Shown here piece by piece: positions 8,107 to 17,928 of a stretch of 46,711 bases of DNA; the first letter of the stretch is position 1; each line of letters starts with the position of its first letter. Location of the stretch: the NCBI GenBank assembly GCA_902785075.1, contig CACZXN010000016.1, positions 50,357 to 97,067 of the forward strand. The letters are read 5' to 3'. A program made the position numbers and the translations under genes. The notes under the pieces were generated by a model. The model worked only from the letters and a program-made list of their open reading frames with translations, searched no databases and was not told the DNA's origin. The stretch comes from an uncultured Bacteroidales bacterium. Its GTDB lineage: Bacteria; Bacteroidota; Bacteroidia; Bacteroidales; Bacteroidaceae.

Positions 8107-9444
8107 ATGAAATTACCCATCATCATCACACTTTTACTTTCATCCATACTGACAGCACTTCCGTCCGTGAATTTGGAGGCAAAAGATCTGTTTCCTGACG
8201 GCACAGAAATTCCGGCTTGGTTCCGAGATACAACACATGTCAAATTATCAGAACTTGGCAAACAATACTGTATTACTGACTATGGTGTTTTGATGGATGG
8301 AAAAATCTACACCCAACAGTTGCAATCGATCATCGATAAAATGGCGGCAAATGGAGGTGGTGTGATGGTCATACCTTCAGGCACTTTCATGAGTGGAGCT
8401 TTGTTCTTTAAGCAAGGTACCCATCTCTATTTAGAAAAAGGAGCTGTGTTAAAAGGTTCTACCGATATCAGCGACTTCCCTGTGATGACCACTCGTATTG
8501 AAGGAGAAACCTGCAAATATTTCCCTGCTTTGGTCAATGCAGACGGATTGGACGGATTCACCATATCAGGCGAGGGTACTATCGACGGAAATGGACTCCC
8601 CTACTGGAAAGCATTCTGGTTGCGTCGCAGTTGGAATCCTGCATGTACCAACAAAGACGAGCAACGCCCCCGATTGGTCTACATATCCAATTGCAAAAAC
8701 GTCCAGATTGAAAACGTCAGCCTACAGAACTCACCATTCTGGACAACACATTATTATAAATCTGAGAACGTAAAACTCCTCAACCTACACATCACATCCC
8801 TCTATAAACCTGTACGAGCACCCTCTACTGATGCTATCGATATCGATGCTTGTAAGAACATGTTGGTAAAGGGATGTTATATGTCCGTTGATGATGATGC
8901 GGTAGCCCTCAAGGGAGGAAAAGGTCCTTGGGCAGATGACCCCGTGAAGATGCCCGAGAATGGGGGAAATGAAAACATCATCATCGAAGACTGCACATTC
9001 GGGTTCTGCGCCAGTTGTGTCACCTGTGGTAGCGAATCCATCTACGACCACAACATCGTTCTGCGACGTATCAAAGTAGATGAAGCAACCAATCTGCTTT
9101 GGCTCAAGATGCGCCCCGATACACCTCAGCATTATGAATATATCACCATAGAGGACATCACAGGCAATGCAAGCAACTTCCTGCTCGTTCGACCTTGGAC
9201 TCAGTTCTACGATTTAAAAGACCGCACAGACACCCCCATGTCGTATAGCAACAATATTGTGATGCGGCGCATCAATCTCGAATGCAACACCTTCTTCAAT
9301 GTCACACCTCGCGAGGACCAATACCATCTCCGTGACTTCCTGTTTGAGAATTGCACCATCAAGGCACGCACCTCAAACTACCACCCTGAGTATATTGAGA
9401 ATCTAAAGACGAAGAATGTCATTGTAAATGGTAAGACTATTTAA
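8107..9444 (+). CDS. Glycoside hydrolase family 28 (polygalacturonase-like)
   Basis: A 445-residue secreted pectinase-type enzyme. A signal peptide of about 25 residues is followed by a right-handed parallel beta-helix. GH28 signatures are visible: STDAIDID at 240-247, carrying catalytic D242, and SVDDDAVALKG at 260-270, with the D263 pair. The region that usually reads GHG appears as VTCGSES (305-311), as in many Bacteroidetes members acting on substituted pectin. It should hydrolyse galacturonan or rhamnogalacturonan linkages in the periplasm or outside; the exact linkage is open. It is followed 47 bases later by a secreted CE1-like esterase, so the pair may act together on esterified pectin. 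No SusC/SusD genes are nearby. Confidence 0.88.
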   Translation: MKLPIIITLLLSSILTALPSVNLEAKDLFPDGTEIPAWFRDTTHVKLSELGKQYCITDYGVLMDGKIYTQQLQSIIDKMAANGGGVMVIPSGTFMSGALFFKQGTHLYLEKGAVLKGSTDISDFPVMTTRIEGETCKYFPALVNADGLDGFTISGEGTIDGNGLPYWKAFWLRRSWNPACTNKDEQRPRLVYISNCKNVQIENVSLQNSPFWTTHYYKSENVKLLNLHITSLYKPVRAPSTDAIDIDACKNMLVKGCYMSVDDDAVALKGGKGPWADDPVKMPENGGNENIIIEDCTFGFCASCVTCGSESIYDHNIVLRRIKVDEATNLLWLKMRPDTPQHYEYITIEDITGNASNFLLVRPWTQFYDLKDRTDTPMSYSNNIVMRRINLECNTFFNVTPREDQYHLRDFLFENCTIKARTSNYHPEYIENLKTKNVIVNGKTI

Positions 9445-9491
9445 TCATAAAACAACATCTTTTTATTCAACTATTTAATCCTATTTCAATT

Positions 9492-10871
9492 ATGAAAAGT
9501 TTCAGAATTACGCTCTTAGCAGCGTTGCTCCTCACAGCTGGAGCATTTGCATGGGCTGCAAAGGTTGACAAAGCCATCAACATCAAAGTAGGGACAAAGA
9601 CTCGTAAGTATCGTCTCTATGTGCCCAACAACGTAAAAGAAAACACCGCTCTTGTATTTTGCCTTCATGGTACAGGAGGCTCATCCGACAACAAACAGCC
9701 TTCGTTTGATGCGATTGCAAATACAGAAGGTATCATCGTGGTTTATGGTCATGGTGAAAACGTCAAGTTCCCCTTCTTCGGCAATATGGAGTTACCTGGA
9801 TGGAATTCGACAGGAGAATGGAGCAATGATTGCGACTATCTACTTGCTGTCATTGAAGATGTAGCGAAGTCCTATACCATCGACCGCAAACGCATCTACT
9901 GCTGTGGGTTCTCCAATGGGGGCATGATGACTTACACGGTTGCAAACCTCCTCGCAGATAAGTTCGCAGCTTTCGCCTCCATCAGCGGATACCCAATTAA
10001 TGAGTTCCACCTCCACCACACAGGTTGTCGTCCTGTTCCGTTCCTTCATATACATGGAAAGAGCGACGACTTCGTGAAATATTCACTCGTTCCAAATATC
10101 ATTTATAATATGGTAGCACGCAATGGTGCCAATCCTAAGCCTATTGTAACTACAAAGACGGGGAAGTATAAAAAGAGTGTGTTTGAGGCAACTGAGGGAG
10201 GATTCCCTGTCGTCTATTACGAAATAGATGGAATGGGACATAATCCTGATACCAACAATACGGAAGACGGTAACTCGGCAAAGACCATGTGGAACTTTAT
10301 GAAGCAATACACGCTCGACTCTCCTTGCGACACTACCCTCAAATGGCGTCCGAACCTTGAGCAGGAAGGATGGGAACCCAAACAACATGGATGGACTCTC
10401 AATAGCGGTCTCACGATTTGCTCTTTCGCGAAAGAACAGGATACAGGCTCCAACGGTAATGCCAATTCCTATCCTTCGCTCCAGTTTGTCAAAGGCAACT
10501 ACCGACTTACTTTCAACGCAATTGGAGAAGAAGGCAAGACTGTCAACGTACAACTCAAACGACTCTCTGGAAAGAAAAACATCGTGTTTAAAGAGAGTGT
10601 TGAGGTGGGCAACAATCGTGCTATCGAGTTCGAAATTCCAGATGATTGGTGCGAGTTTAGTCTTAGTTTCACCAAGCCTACATCAGCAGACAACATCAAG
10701 ATTGAGGCAATCGAGATTCACTCCTATGATCCAAATGCAACAGGAATCAGAAACCTTTCTTCAGCTCTCGCTCCAAACGAGGAAGCAATATACAACCTGA
10801 GTGGTCAGCACATCAATTCGATGCATAAGGGTATCAACATCATTAATGGTCGAAAAGTACTCGTAAAGTAA
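9492..10871 (+). CDS. Secreted CE1-like esterase (PHB depolymerase/feruloyl esterase type)
   Basis: A 459-residue exported alpha/beta hydrolase. The signal peptide ends near AFAWA. The oxyanion motif LHGTGG (59-63) and nucleophile elbow GFSNGG (139-144) place catalytic S141; D192 in HGKSDD and H250 in DGMGH complete a plausible triad. This matches the LpqC/CE1 esterases that remove ferulate or acetate from plant polysaccharides. Residues 290-410 form a second beta-rich, possibly carbohydrate-binding domain. The end, YNLSGQ...KGINII.GRKVLVK, is a C-terminal tail of the kind linked to type IX secretion in Prevotella, also seen on two other proteins here. Co-transcription with the GH28 gene is likely; pectin deacylation is an inference. 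Confidence 0.8.
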   Translation: MKSFRITLLAALLLTAGAFAWAAKVDKAINIKVGTKTRKYRLYVPNNVKENTALVFCLHGTGGSSDNKQPSFDAIANTEGIIVVYGHGENVKFPFFGNMELPGWNSTGEWSNDCDYLLAVIEDVAKSYTIDRKRIYCCGFSNGGMMTYTVANLLADKFAAFASISGYPINEFHLHHTGCRPVPFLHIHGKSDDFVKYSLVPNIIYNMVARNGANPKPIVTTKTGKYKKSVFEATEGGFPVVYYEIDGMGHNPDTNNTEDGNSAKTMWNFMKQYTLDSPCDTTLKWRPNLEQEGWEPKQHGWTLNSGLTICSFAKEQDTGSNGNANSYPSLQFVKGNYRLTFNAIGEEGKTVNVQLKRLSGKKNIVFKESVEVGNNRAIEFEIPDDWCEFSLSFTKPTSADNIKIEAIEIHSYDPNATGIRNLSSALAPNEEAIYNLSGQHINSMHKGINIINGRKVLVK

Positions 10872-10940
10872 CCGTTAATTAGGTTATGATTTAACCATTG
10901 GATCAACTGTTTAGAATCGTCCCTTGATTCGTAAAAAAAC

Positions 10941-10984
10941 TTGCAGCCCTTAAGGGAAAATTTTGTTACCCCTAGGGGCTGCAA
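10941..10984. terminator. Bidirectional hairpin between convergent genes
   Basis: Perfect 9-bp inverted ends, TTGCAGCCC and GGGCTGCAA, enclose two small palindromes, CCCTTAAGGG and CCCCTAGGGG. It lies between the convergent esterase and amidase genes and probably ends both transcripts. A related right half (CCCCTAGGGGCTGCAA) occurs at 31576-31591, so this is a dispersed element. Confidence 0.6.
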
Positions 10985-10998
10985 AAATATTCACATAT

Positions 10999-11760
10999 TT
11001 AGTCCCTATCTCTAAGTACGGGAAATTTCTCACGGAATCGCTGCAATTCGTCCATATCAAGTTCGACTGTAGCGGTTTCCGATTTTCCTGGAGTACACTG
11101 AGCTATGATATGACCATAAGCATTATGAATGACAGAATCGCCTAAGTATTCGCCCTGCTTGTCGTGAGCCTGTCGAACCAACTTGTCTTGGCTTACGATA
11201 TTCGCTCCCACGACAAAGCATTGGTTCTCCAACGCACGTGCCTTCAGTAGAGTTTGCCATACCTCCCTGCGCTTTTGAGGCCAGTTGGCCACATAGATGA
11301 TAGCATCATAATCTCCATGATTACGGCTGAAAACAGGGAAACGCAAATCGTAGCATACCTGAAGGAGGAAGCGTACACCTCGCCATTCGACAACAACTCG
11401 TCGCTCACCTGCTGCATACTTATCAGGCTCGCCTGCATAACTAAACAAATGGTGCTTGTCATAGTAGTCATAGCTTCCGTCAGGACGGACAAAGAACAGA
11501 CGATTCCTCAGTAGCGTCCCATCTTTCATGGCTACACTTCCTGCGATTGCAGCATCCCGACTTCGTGCCTGATCTGTCATCCAATTCAAGATTCGCGGTC
11601 CATGTTCTTCTGCTCCTTCGATCATGAAACCCGTCGCAAACATCTCTGGAAGAACATACAAGTCTGCCTCCTGCTGTTCGTCCATCAAGTCCGTGATATG
11701 TTGGAGCGTCCACTCCACATCTCGCTCTCGAATCTCATGTTGTACAATCGCTACCTTCAT
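10999..11760 (-). CDS. Nitrilase-family omega-amidase
   Basis: A 254-residue carbon-nitrogen hydrolase. The Glu-Lys-Cys triad is visible as E39 in VLPEMF, K102 in YDKHHLF and C136 in QVCYDLRFP. The overall pattern (YDKHHLFSYAGE, AKR-type RALENQ) fits the YafV/omega-amidase branch, which hydrolyses alpha-ketoglutaramate or ketosuccinamate to the keto acid and ammonia as metabolite repair. The frame is open to an upstream ATG at 11784, but the ATG at 11760 begins the conserved MKVAIVQHE strand and is preferred. It follows the large HEXXH protein gene by about 25 bases. No pathway partner is nearby. Family is certain, substrate inferred. Confidence 0.85.
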   Translation of the reverse strand: MKVAIVQHEIRERDVEWTLQHITDLMDEQQEADLYVLPEMFATGFMIEGAEEHGPRILNWMTDQARSRDAAIAGSVAMKDGTLLRNRLFFVRPDGSYDYYDKHHLFSYAGEPDKYAAGERRVVVEWRGVRFLLQVCYDLRFPVFSRNHGDYDAIIYVANWPQKRREVWQTLLKARALENQCFVVGANIVSQDKLVRQAHDKQGEYLGDSVIHNAYGHIIAQCTPGKSETATVELDMDELQRFREKFPVLRDRD

Positions 11761-11785
11761 CTTAACTCTACAATTTATCAACACT

Positions 11786-14700
11786 TTATTTCACGAAAAC
11801 CTTCTTTCCTCCGACGATATTCAAACCCTTCTGAGGAACTGCTAACTTCTGACCAGCAAGGTTAAAAATGGATTTCGTTTTCGTCTTATCAACAGTCACA
11901 TTTTCCTTGATGCCGCTTGTGATACCATTGTCTGCACTCAAGATAAGCCACCTTTGGTTCGTATCATCCATATCGTTATCAAAAGAAGAACCGTTAATAA
12001 TCCCATTCGCACCTCCTGCCATCGCTGTTGCATAACTACCATTAGCTTTCAGCATCCAATAGCTACGCAACTTATAGCTATCTTCACCGTTTTTCCAAGT
12101 GGTGAAATCGCGACTCGGCATCAGTTGCAGTTTTTCGTTGGCAGTTGGGTTTTCGCGTTTTGCCGTTGTAAACCTACTCCCGTTGTATGAGATGTATGCT
12201 CCTGTCCCGATGTTGCGGAAAGAATAGAATTGTGTTTTGGGGTCAAACGAAACTTCCCATGCATAGCTGGCATCAGCCTGAAGGTCAGTTGTTGCTATCT
12301 CCGTCCATTTCAGTCCTGTGCTTGTAGCTTGCAGGTATGCCTTCTGGAATCCATAAGCATCATCTACGTTTTGGATAAAGTAGCAGTTTGGTGCCTCGTC
12401 ATCATACTCGAATGTATAAGCAGGACTTGCAAAACAGTTACTCGTTGGCTGAACGCCATCTTCATGGAGTCCTTCGATAATCAAAGCATTACCATAGTAC
12501 AACAAGTCGGTACCGCTGTCTTCCTGCGCACCATTGATGCCATAAGGCCACATATGCTGCGAGTCACCTTTCATCTGAGCAGAATTATTGTTGTCCCAGA
12601 ATCGGAGCACTTCATTGGCACGAACACCCGTCCAAGTTCCATTAACAAGCAACTGCCACCAACCTCCAATCGTTCCTACACCCACTCCGTGAGCAGCTTC
12701 GTGCATGATAGTACCTGTCTTCTGATAGGCAGAATTTGGTCCTACACGCATACTGCCTCCATAACTACAATCAGCTGTAGGAGTGCCTGCACCATACGAA
12801 ACACTCAAGTTTACTCCCTGAATATTCATCAAGTCGTTCCATATCTTTGTACCGTTCTTCAAGGCATAGCTGATGCGGTCGTTCTCTTCCGTGCTTCCAC
12901 CGTTGTTATACCAATAAGTCATCGTTCCCTTTGGAATGGTAATAATCTTCAGCTCATCGCCGTATGCCACCTGATAGCCTTCTGTGAGGACATAAGGACG
13001 GGCATAATACACAGTTGCAGGAGTCAAGTTCTCCATCACATAGATCAATCCGTTGTTCGAAAGGGTGCGGGTCGATTTCCCATCCACGATAGTTGGACGA
13101 TGGGATGTACTGTAGCAGAAACCTGCCTGTTTCAGTTTTGCACCATTCAGTTTATATGTAAATCGTCCGAATGCCATTGTGGCACCACGCGCATAACGCT
13201 TGTCTGTCGTCAAGGTAGGTACAGCACCTGTAGGCGATTGAATCAGGAACAGCATCTTGGCATCCTCCAGACGGTCGATTGCTGCGTACAATTCATCGTT
13301 TTTGTTCGTTTCACTTTTGTAGGTCGCACGTGCTGCTTCGATGGCGGTGCTGTAATCGTCCGAACCAGGTGCGCTTCCGTCGCCCAGCGTTGTTACGGCC
13401 TCGTTGATAGCAGCTCCTAATGCTGCGTAAGCCTCGACCGACCGTCGTGCTTCTTCTGTGATAAGACGAAGTTGGGTAGACACGTTGGTGATTTCACTGA
13501 TGCGCTTGAATTCTTTTACCTCCCATGCTGCATCAAGGTAAATCGCCAGCGCATTCTTTATACTACAGTGCATTTTCAAGTTGAGGTATTGCCCACCATT
13601 ATCCATATAGCGTTGCAGGGCGTTGTATAAGTCCTCATCCGTACCGCCAATGTAGTACAAACGGAAGTTGTCACATGCCAGCCAGTTGCCCGTAGCTCCC
13701 TCTGCAACGAATCCTATCTCGACATCGTTTTCGATGTTGGTGAATGTCAGCGTGTATTGCTTGCGGGTAGTCACCCTCTGGCTGTCGATATTCGCCACAA
13801 TCCATGCACCGTTCTGTGCTCTCGACGGAGTATCTTCCTGAATGTTCTGGGCAGCTGCTTTCAGTTGATACTTACCCACAGGCAGGTCCTTTAGTGTCTG
13901 AACCACACTTCCGTCACCCACCTTGCTACCTTTGCTCACCCAACGTTCCAAGTAAGTGCTACCAGCCTTGATAGAGAATACTGAATTGCCTTGCGTACCC
14001 ATACCATTCACTGCCCAACCTTCTGTGGCGTCCTCGAAACTCGGGTTGGTGATAAGGTTGGTCCAGTCGAGCGGATTCGTCTCAGAAGCGTTTGCTTTGC
14101 GATAAATATCCATCTCGACATCCAGACCTGAGATTGACTCAGCGATAGATTGGCTAGTGCTCGATTCATTATCGTAAACAGCCTTTGCTTCATTCATCAC
14201 TGTTTTCAGCCATTCTGCTTCCTTGCCCGACCCGTCGCCATACAGTTGCTCAGCCTCTGCAATCTTGGATTTCAGCTGTTCGCGCAAGGCATCGATGCTC
14301 ACACCTTTATAGATGATTACGAACCCCTGCCAGTTGAGCCATTGCGAACCGCTCTTCATCGCTACCTCAAGCGTCACTTCTTCAAAACCGTCCGACATCA
14401 CATCGCGTGCCCATGCAACAGCACCTCCATGAGCCAGCGCCTGTCCGCAAGACTTCATGCCATCGGGTTGGAAGTAGTTTGGTCCTTTCTTCCAGTTATT
14501 ATCTGTTGCATTTGTCACCCCGAAGTCTATGGTGCTCATCAGTGGAACGGTTGTCTTCACGGTGTTCAAAGCCGTTACGGTGAAGGTCGGAGCAGCATCG
14601 CTACCGTCTTGACGATACAAGCTGTGGAACCCTATGTCATAAGTACCGATTGGAAGTTCAACAGGTTGGATGAGCGAGGTGACAGCATGATAGCGTTCGA

Positions 14701-15532
14701 ACTCTGCCCAACTGAAAGCAGGGCTCCCTTTGTCCCATCCATCGGTTGATCCACTACCCACCATGTCGGCATTCTGGGGCATGAACGACACATCGAGAGG
14801 TGTCGTGATGTCGGCATAGACCACCCCGAACAGATTGCGGGCAGCCTTCTGCAAACGCTCCGTCGTAACATCCAACGCAGAGTACTCCTTGTAGGCACTT
14901 TGCAATGCATCTTTATAGGATTCAGTCTTCCCCGCATCCGCCAACACCTTATAGATATTATACAGCTGGCGCTTTGCCTTATACAGCGCATAGTCGCCAT
15001 TCGTCACCGAAGTCTCCTTGATGAAAGCCCAGTGAGTCATGCCCTGTCCGTCTTTCAGCGTAAGCGGACCGCCATAGGTCCAAGCCACATCAAGCGGAGC
15101 CTCCAACGAGGTGTTCTGCAGTGTATATACCCGACTGCCCTCAGCAGTCTCGGTGAAGGCGAACTTCGCATTGGTAGTACGGTTCACCACCACATTGTTC
15201 GCAGTCGCATTCACACACGATATATAGTACGAAGCGTTGTTTGCCATGCGGAATCTTACCGTTCCGTCAGTACCTACAGATGCCGTACAGCGGTGAGGGG
15301 TTGATTCCTTCGTGTCCCCATTCGTTAGACGTGTAGCACATGCCTGCACGTTACTTGTCATACCATTCACTACGAAAGCATCGGCATCTACATTCAGCAG
15401 ATAGCCCACCGTCGCAGACTTCACCGTACTAAGGTCTTCAGCTGGAACTTCAGGAGCAGTCCACACTTGAGCATGCATCGTAGCGAACAACGCAACAGCA
15501 AAAACAGTCAAGAAGATAATTCGTTTACTCAT
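11786..15532 (-). CDS. Large secreted HEXXH (putative zinc peptidase) protein with C-terminal sorting tail
   Basis: A 1248-residue exported multidomain protein. After a signal peptide (cut near MHAQ) come a beta-rich domain (30-190), helical FIVAR-like segments, and jelly-roll-like domains around 500-640 that look carbohydrate binding. A further helical pair follows. A catalytic-looking region has HEAAHGVGVGT with H944, E945 and H948. A metzincin would have His or Asp at 954 but Thr is there; the third metal ligand may be the His of QHMWPYGIN about 40 residues later. Residues 1070-1210 look like a ricin-type or wrapping beta domain. The end IFNLAGQ...KGLNIV.GKKVFVK is the type-IX-like tail. 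Substrate unknown; a glycan- or glycoprotein-directed peptidase is an inference. Confidence 0.7.
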   Translation of the reverse strand: MSKRIIFLTVFAVALFATMHAQVWTAPEVPAEDLSTVKSATVGYLLNVDADAFVVNGMTSNVQACATRLTNGDTKESTPHRCTASVGTDGTVRFRMANNASYYISCVNATANNVVVNRTTNAKFAFTETAEGSRVYTLQNTSLEAPLDVAWTYGGPLTLKDGQGMTHWAFIKETSVTNGDYALYKAKRQLYNIYKVLADAGKTESYKDALQSAYKEYSALDVTTERLQKAARNLFGVVYADITTPLDVSFMPQNADMVGSGSTDGWDKGSPAFSWAEFERYHAVTSLIQPVELPIGTYDIGFHSLYRQDGSDAAPTFTVTALNTVKTTVPLMSTIDFGVTNATDNNWKKGPNYFQPDGMKSCGQALAHGGAVAWARDVMSDGFEEVTLEVAMKSGSQWLNWQGFVIIYKGVSIDALREQLKSKIAEAEQLYGDGSGKEAEWLKTVMNEAKAVYDNESSTSQSIAESISGLDVEMDIYRKANASETNPLDWTNLITNPSFEDATEGWAVNGMGTQGNSVFSIKAGSTYLERWVSKGSKVGDGSVVQTLKDLPVGKYQLKAAAQNIQEDTPSRAQNGAWIVANIDSQRVTTRKQYTLTFTNIENDVEIGFVAEGATGNWLACDNFRLYYIGGTDEDLYNALQRYMDNGGQYLNLKMHCSIKNALAIYLDAAWEVKEFKRISEITNVSTQLRLITEEARRSVEAYAALGAAINEAVTTLGDGSAPGSDDYSTAIEAARATYKSETNKNDELYAAIDRLEDAKMLFLIQSPTGAVPTLTTDKRYARGATMAFGRFTYKLNGAKLKQAGFCYSTSHRPTIVDGKSTRTLSNNGLIYVMENLTPATVYYARPYVLTEGYQVAYGDELKIITIPKGTMTYWYNNGGSTEENDRISYALKNGTKIWNDLMNIQGVNLSVSYGAGTPTADCSYGGSMRVGPNSAYQKTGTIMHEAAHGVGVGTIGGWWQLLVNGTWTGVRANEVLRFWDNNNSAQMKGDSQHMWPYGINGAQEDSGTDLLYYGNALIIEGLHEDGVQPTSNCFASPAYTFEYDDEAPNCYFIQNVDDAYGFQKAYLQATSTGLKWTEIATTDLQADASYAWEVSFDPKTQFYSFRNIGTGAYISYNGSRFTTAKRENPTANEKLQLMPSRDFTTWKNGEDSYKLRSYWMLKANGSYATAMAGGANGIINGSSFDNDMDDTNQRWLILSADNGITSGIKENVTVDKTKTKSIFNLAGQKLAVPQKGLNIVGGKKVFVK

Positions 15533-15560
15533 ATAGCATAAGTTATTAGTTAGTTGCCCA

Positions 15561-15604
15561 CAAAGTTACAAAATAATTGACAGTTGACAGTTGATAGTTG
15601 ATAA
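15561..15604 (-). promoter_or_regulatory. -7 box and heptamer array upstream of the HEXXH gene
   Basis: CAAAGTTA at 15561-15568 reads TAACTTTG on the minus strand, a good -7 box 28 bases before the start. Immediately upstream of it (15577-15604) are four 7-bp units, TTGACAG twice, TTGATAG and TTGATAA. No clear -33 TTTG is present; the array occupies that position. Confidence 0.5.
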
Positions 15605-15615
15605 TTATTTTACTA

Positions 15616-15673
15616 TTTTCTTCATTTTTGGACTTTGAACTTTGAACTTTCACCTCTTTTTCGTAACTTTGCA
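15616..15673 (+). promoter_or_regulatory. Promoter of the TPR kinase gene, second copy of the heptamer cassette
   Basis: TTTG at 15641-15644, a 19-bp spacer and TAACTTTG at 15664-15671. The -33 region consists of GACTTTG, AACTTTG and AACTTTC heptamers. The start (TTTTCTTCATTTTT) and end (ACCTCTTTTTCGTAACTTTG) are the same as in 8028-8084, with the same spacing, so the two are copies of one element. Confidence 0.7.
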
Positions 15674-15730
15674 CACACGATAACCAGTAAAACAGAGATA
15701 AAAAGGTAGAAAACAGAAGTTCAGAAAAGA

Positions 15731-17836
15731 ATGAGGCGAGTTTTGAGGAGAAATATAAGGAAAAGAGTCAGCACAACGTTAGCATTTATCGTCGTGTTAA
15801 TAACAGTTTGCAGCTGCCATGGTGAAAACGAGGCAGGCACAACAGTGATGAACAGCGAAACAGCTGTGAAATCACCAATCACACCAGTTGAGCGCATGAT
15901 TCTGGACGTTCAACAGCAGAACAACTTCGATCGTGAGATATTCCTCATTGACAGTTTGGAACGAACAGGCGACCTTTCGGAGATGAAAGCAAACTATTGG
16001 CGTAGCAACACCTATATCTCCATGTCACAATATCGTACAACAGAATTCTATCTGCGCAAAGTGATCGATGCAGACATCCAAAACGATGATGATTTCAACA
16101 CCTTTTGCCGTGCAGCAACCAGTCTCACCACGATGCTCTTGTACAAGAACGACTATGAAGGAGTGCTGAATGTGTCATCGAAAGTGGTCGAGAAGATTGA
16201 ATCCCACAAGGATACCAACAAACGCACCATCATCATACTACTCAACAACATCGCAAACAGTCAACTCAACCTCGGACACATGGACGAAGCACGTCGGACC
16301 TATGAACGTACCTTCAATTATCTGCAGCAGGAAGCTTCCGACAATCCCTCTGAAATGACCTATCGCGCATTTGTGGACTATGCAAATGCATTCGCCATCC
16401 AAAACAACGAACAAAACAACTTCAGCGAAGGATTGAAATGGGCAGAGCGAACCGATTCGTTACTGAAAGTTTATCAGCAACAGCCCGAAGCAGACCCCTC
16501 ACTGATTGATGAGCTATTAGGCGGTATCTTGCTCAACCAAGCCATAGCCCACGAGGGACTTGGCAACAATGAAGCGGCAGCTGCAGAATATAAGCAGTTC
16601 TGCAAAACCAAGTACGGGCATAATGCCAATGGACGTTTCGAGGCTGTCCGCTACCTGCTCTCGGCGGGAAAATATGCTGAAGCAGCAGACGAATTAGTCA
16701 ATCTCGACCATTGGATGGAGCTTCGTGGCGAGGAATGGGACCTCGACAACATCCGCAAATACCTTACCAACAAATACTACGCCAACCTAAAGGCTGGGCG
16801 CAACGACTCTGCCCTCGCAGTAGCAACTCGCTTGTGCGAAGCCATCGATACAGCAGTCATCGAATGGGAACGCAATAACGCCTCAAACGAACTGGTCAAC
16901 ATCTACGACACCCAGCAGAAAGAAACCGAACTGGCAGAAAAAGACGCTCAGTTGTCCGAGCAAGGGTTTTGGGCGGTAGCAGCCGCACTCATCCTACTCA
17001 CCGTGTTCTTCATCGTCTATGCCGTCTATCGGCGCATGGCAGCCAAGCGACTCAGCATCGCCAACAAACAACTTGAACGGCGTAACCAGCAACTGATTGT
17101 GGCTAACGCACGTGCCGAGGAGTCTGCACGCATGAAGGCAGACTTCATCCAACAAATATCCCACGAGATACGCACTCCACTCAACATCCTCAGCGGTTTT
17201 GCACAAATCATCACCTCGCCCGAGATGACGTTAGAGGAAAACGAGAAGACCGACATCAACAACGGCATCATAGAAAACACGAACCGCATCACGGGACTGG
17301 TCAATAAAATGTTGGAACTCAGCGAAGCTAACAGCCGTGCAGTCATTCCACGCATAGACACCGTAACCCCTCAGGAGATAGCAGAGAAAGCCATTCAGGA
17401 GTCTGGCATCATGGAGGCAAAACATATCCGGTTCGCCTTAAACAACCAAAGTGAGAAACAGATTACAACCCATCTCAAACAGGCCACACGAGCACTTGTG
17501 CTCCTGCTCGATAACGCACAGAAGTTCACCCATCCTGCCGAAGCAACCGTACAGACCAAAGGAGGAATCACCGGCAAGGAAGATGTCACCCTTAGCATAC
17601 AAGACCAGACGGATGGAGTTGCCTTCATCATCGAAGACACAGGAATAGGCATCCCTCCCGAGGAAGCCGAACACATATTCGAGGAATTCGTACAACTCGA
17701 CGAATACTACGACGGAACAGGCATCGGACTGACCGTAGCCCGCTCCATTGCACGCCGCCTGGGAGGAGACATCCGTCTCGACACCTCCTACACCCACGGA
17801 GCACGATTCATCCTGACACTATCCACCAAGTCTTAA
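15731..17836 (+). CDS. TPR-containing sensor histidine kinase
   Basis: A 701-residue membrane kinase. The N-terminus has a hydrophobic segment ending in VCSC, so a lipidated or membrane-tethered periplasmic part is possible. Residues 60-390 are TPR-like helices that probably sense an envelope signal. A membrane span (about 413-433, WAVAAALILLTVFFIVYAVY) leads to a coiled coil and a DHp domain with SHEIRTPLN, phospho-acceptor H478. The ATPase domain shows the N box LLLDNAQKFT, the G1 box VEDTGIGIP-like IIEDTGIGIP and G2 GTGIGLTVA. No receiver domain or response regulator is adjacent, so it is an orphan. It is convergent with the next gene. The kinase call is firm; the signal is unknown. Confidence 0.88.
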   Translation: MRRVLRRNIRKRVSTTLAFIVVLITVCSCHGENEAGTTVMNSETAVKSPITPVERMILDVQQQNNFDREIFLIDSLERTGDLSEMKANYWRSNTYISMSQYRTTEFYLRKVIDADIQNDDDFNTFCRAATSLTTMLLYKNDYEGVLNVSSKVVEKIESHKDTNKRTIIILLNNIANSQLNLGHMDEARRTYERTFNYLQQEASDNPSEMTYRAFVDYANAFAIQNNEQNNFSEGLKWAERTDSLLKVYQQQPEADPSLIDELLGGILLNQAIAHEGLGNNEAAAAEYKQFCKTKYGHNANGRFEAVRYLLSAGKYAEAADELVNLDHWMELRGEEWDLDNIRKYLTNKYYANLKAGRNDSALAVATRLCEAIDTAVIEWERNNASNELVNIYDTQQKETELAEKDAQLSEQGFWAVAAALILLTVFFIVYAVYRRMAAKRLSIANKQLERRNQQLIVANARAEESARMKADFIQQISHEIRTPLNILSGFAQIITSPEMTLEENEKTDINNGIIENTNRITGLVNKMLELSEANSRAVIPRIDTVTPQEIAEKAIQESGIMEAKHIRFALNNQSEKQITTHLKQATRALVLLLDNAQKFTHPAEATVQTKGGITGKEDVTLSIQDQTDGVAFIIEDTGIGIPPEEAEHIFEEFVQLDEYYDGTGIGLTVARSIARRLGGDIRLDTSYTHGARFILTLSTKS

Positions 17837-17928
17837 CCCCATAAAAACGGCTTTAACAGAGAAGGTAATCAAATCATCTTATTGATTTTCCACAAATACG
17901 ATGTAGGAAAACCTATATTCCCTTCTAC

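Noticed and set aside
12230-13420. 396-codon plus-strand open frame opposite the HEXXH protein gene
   Set aside because: Cys- and Ile-rich with no recognisable domain; the opposite strand has a clear signal peptide, motif and tail in a 1248-codon frame.
15731-17836. Hybrid two-component system of the polysaccharide-utilisation type
   Set aside because: The protein lacks a receiver and an AraC-type DNA-binding domain and ends after the ATPase domain.
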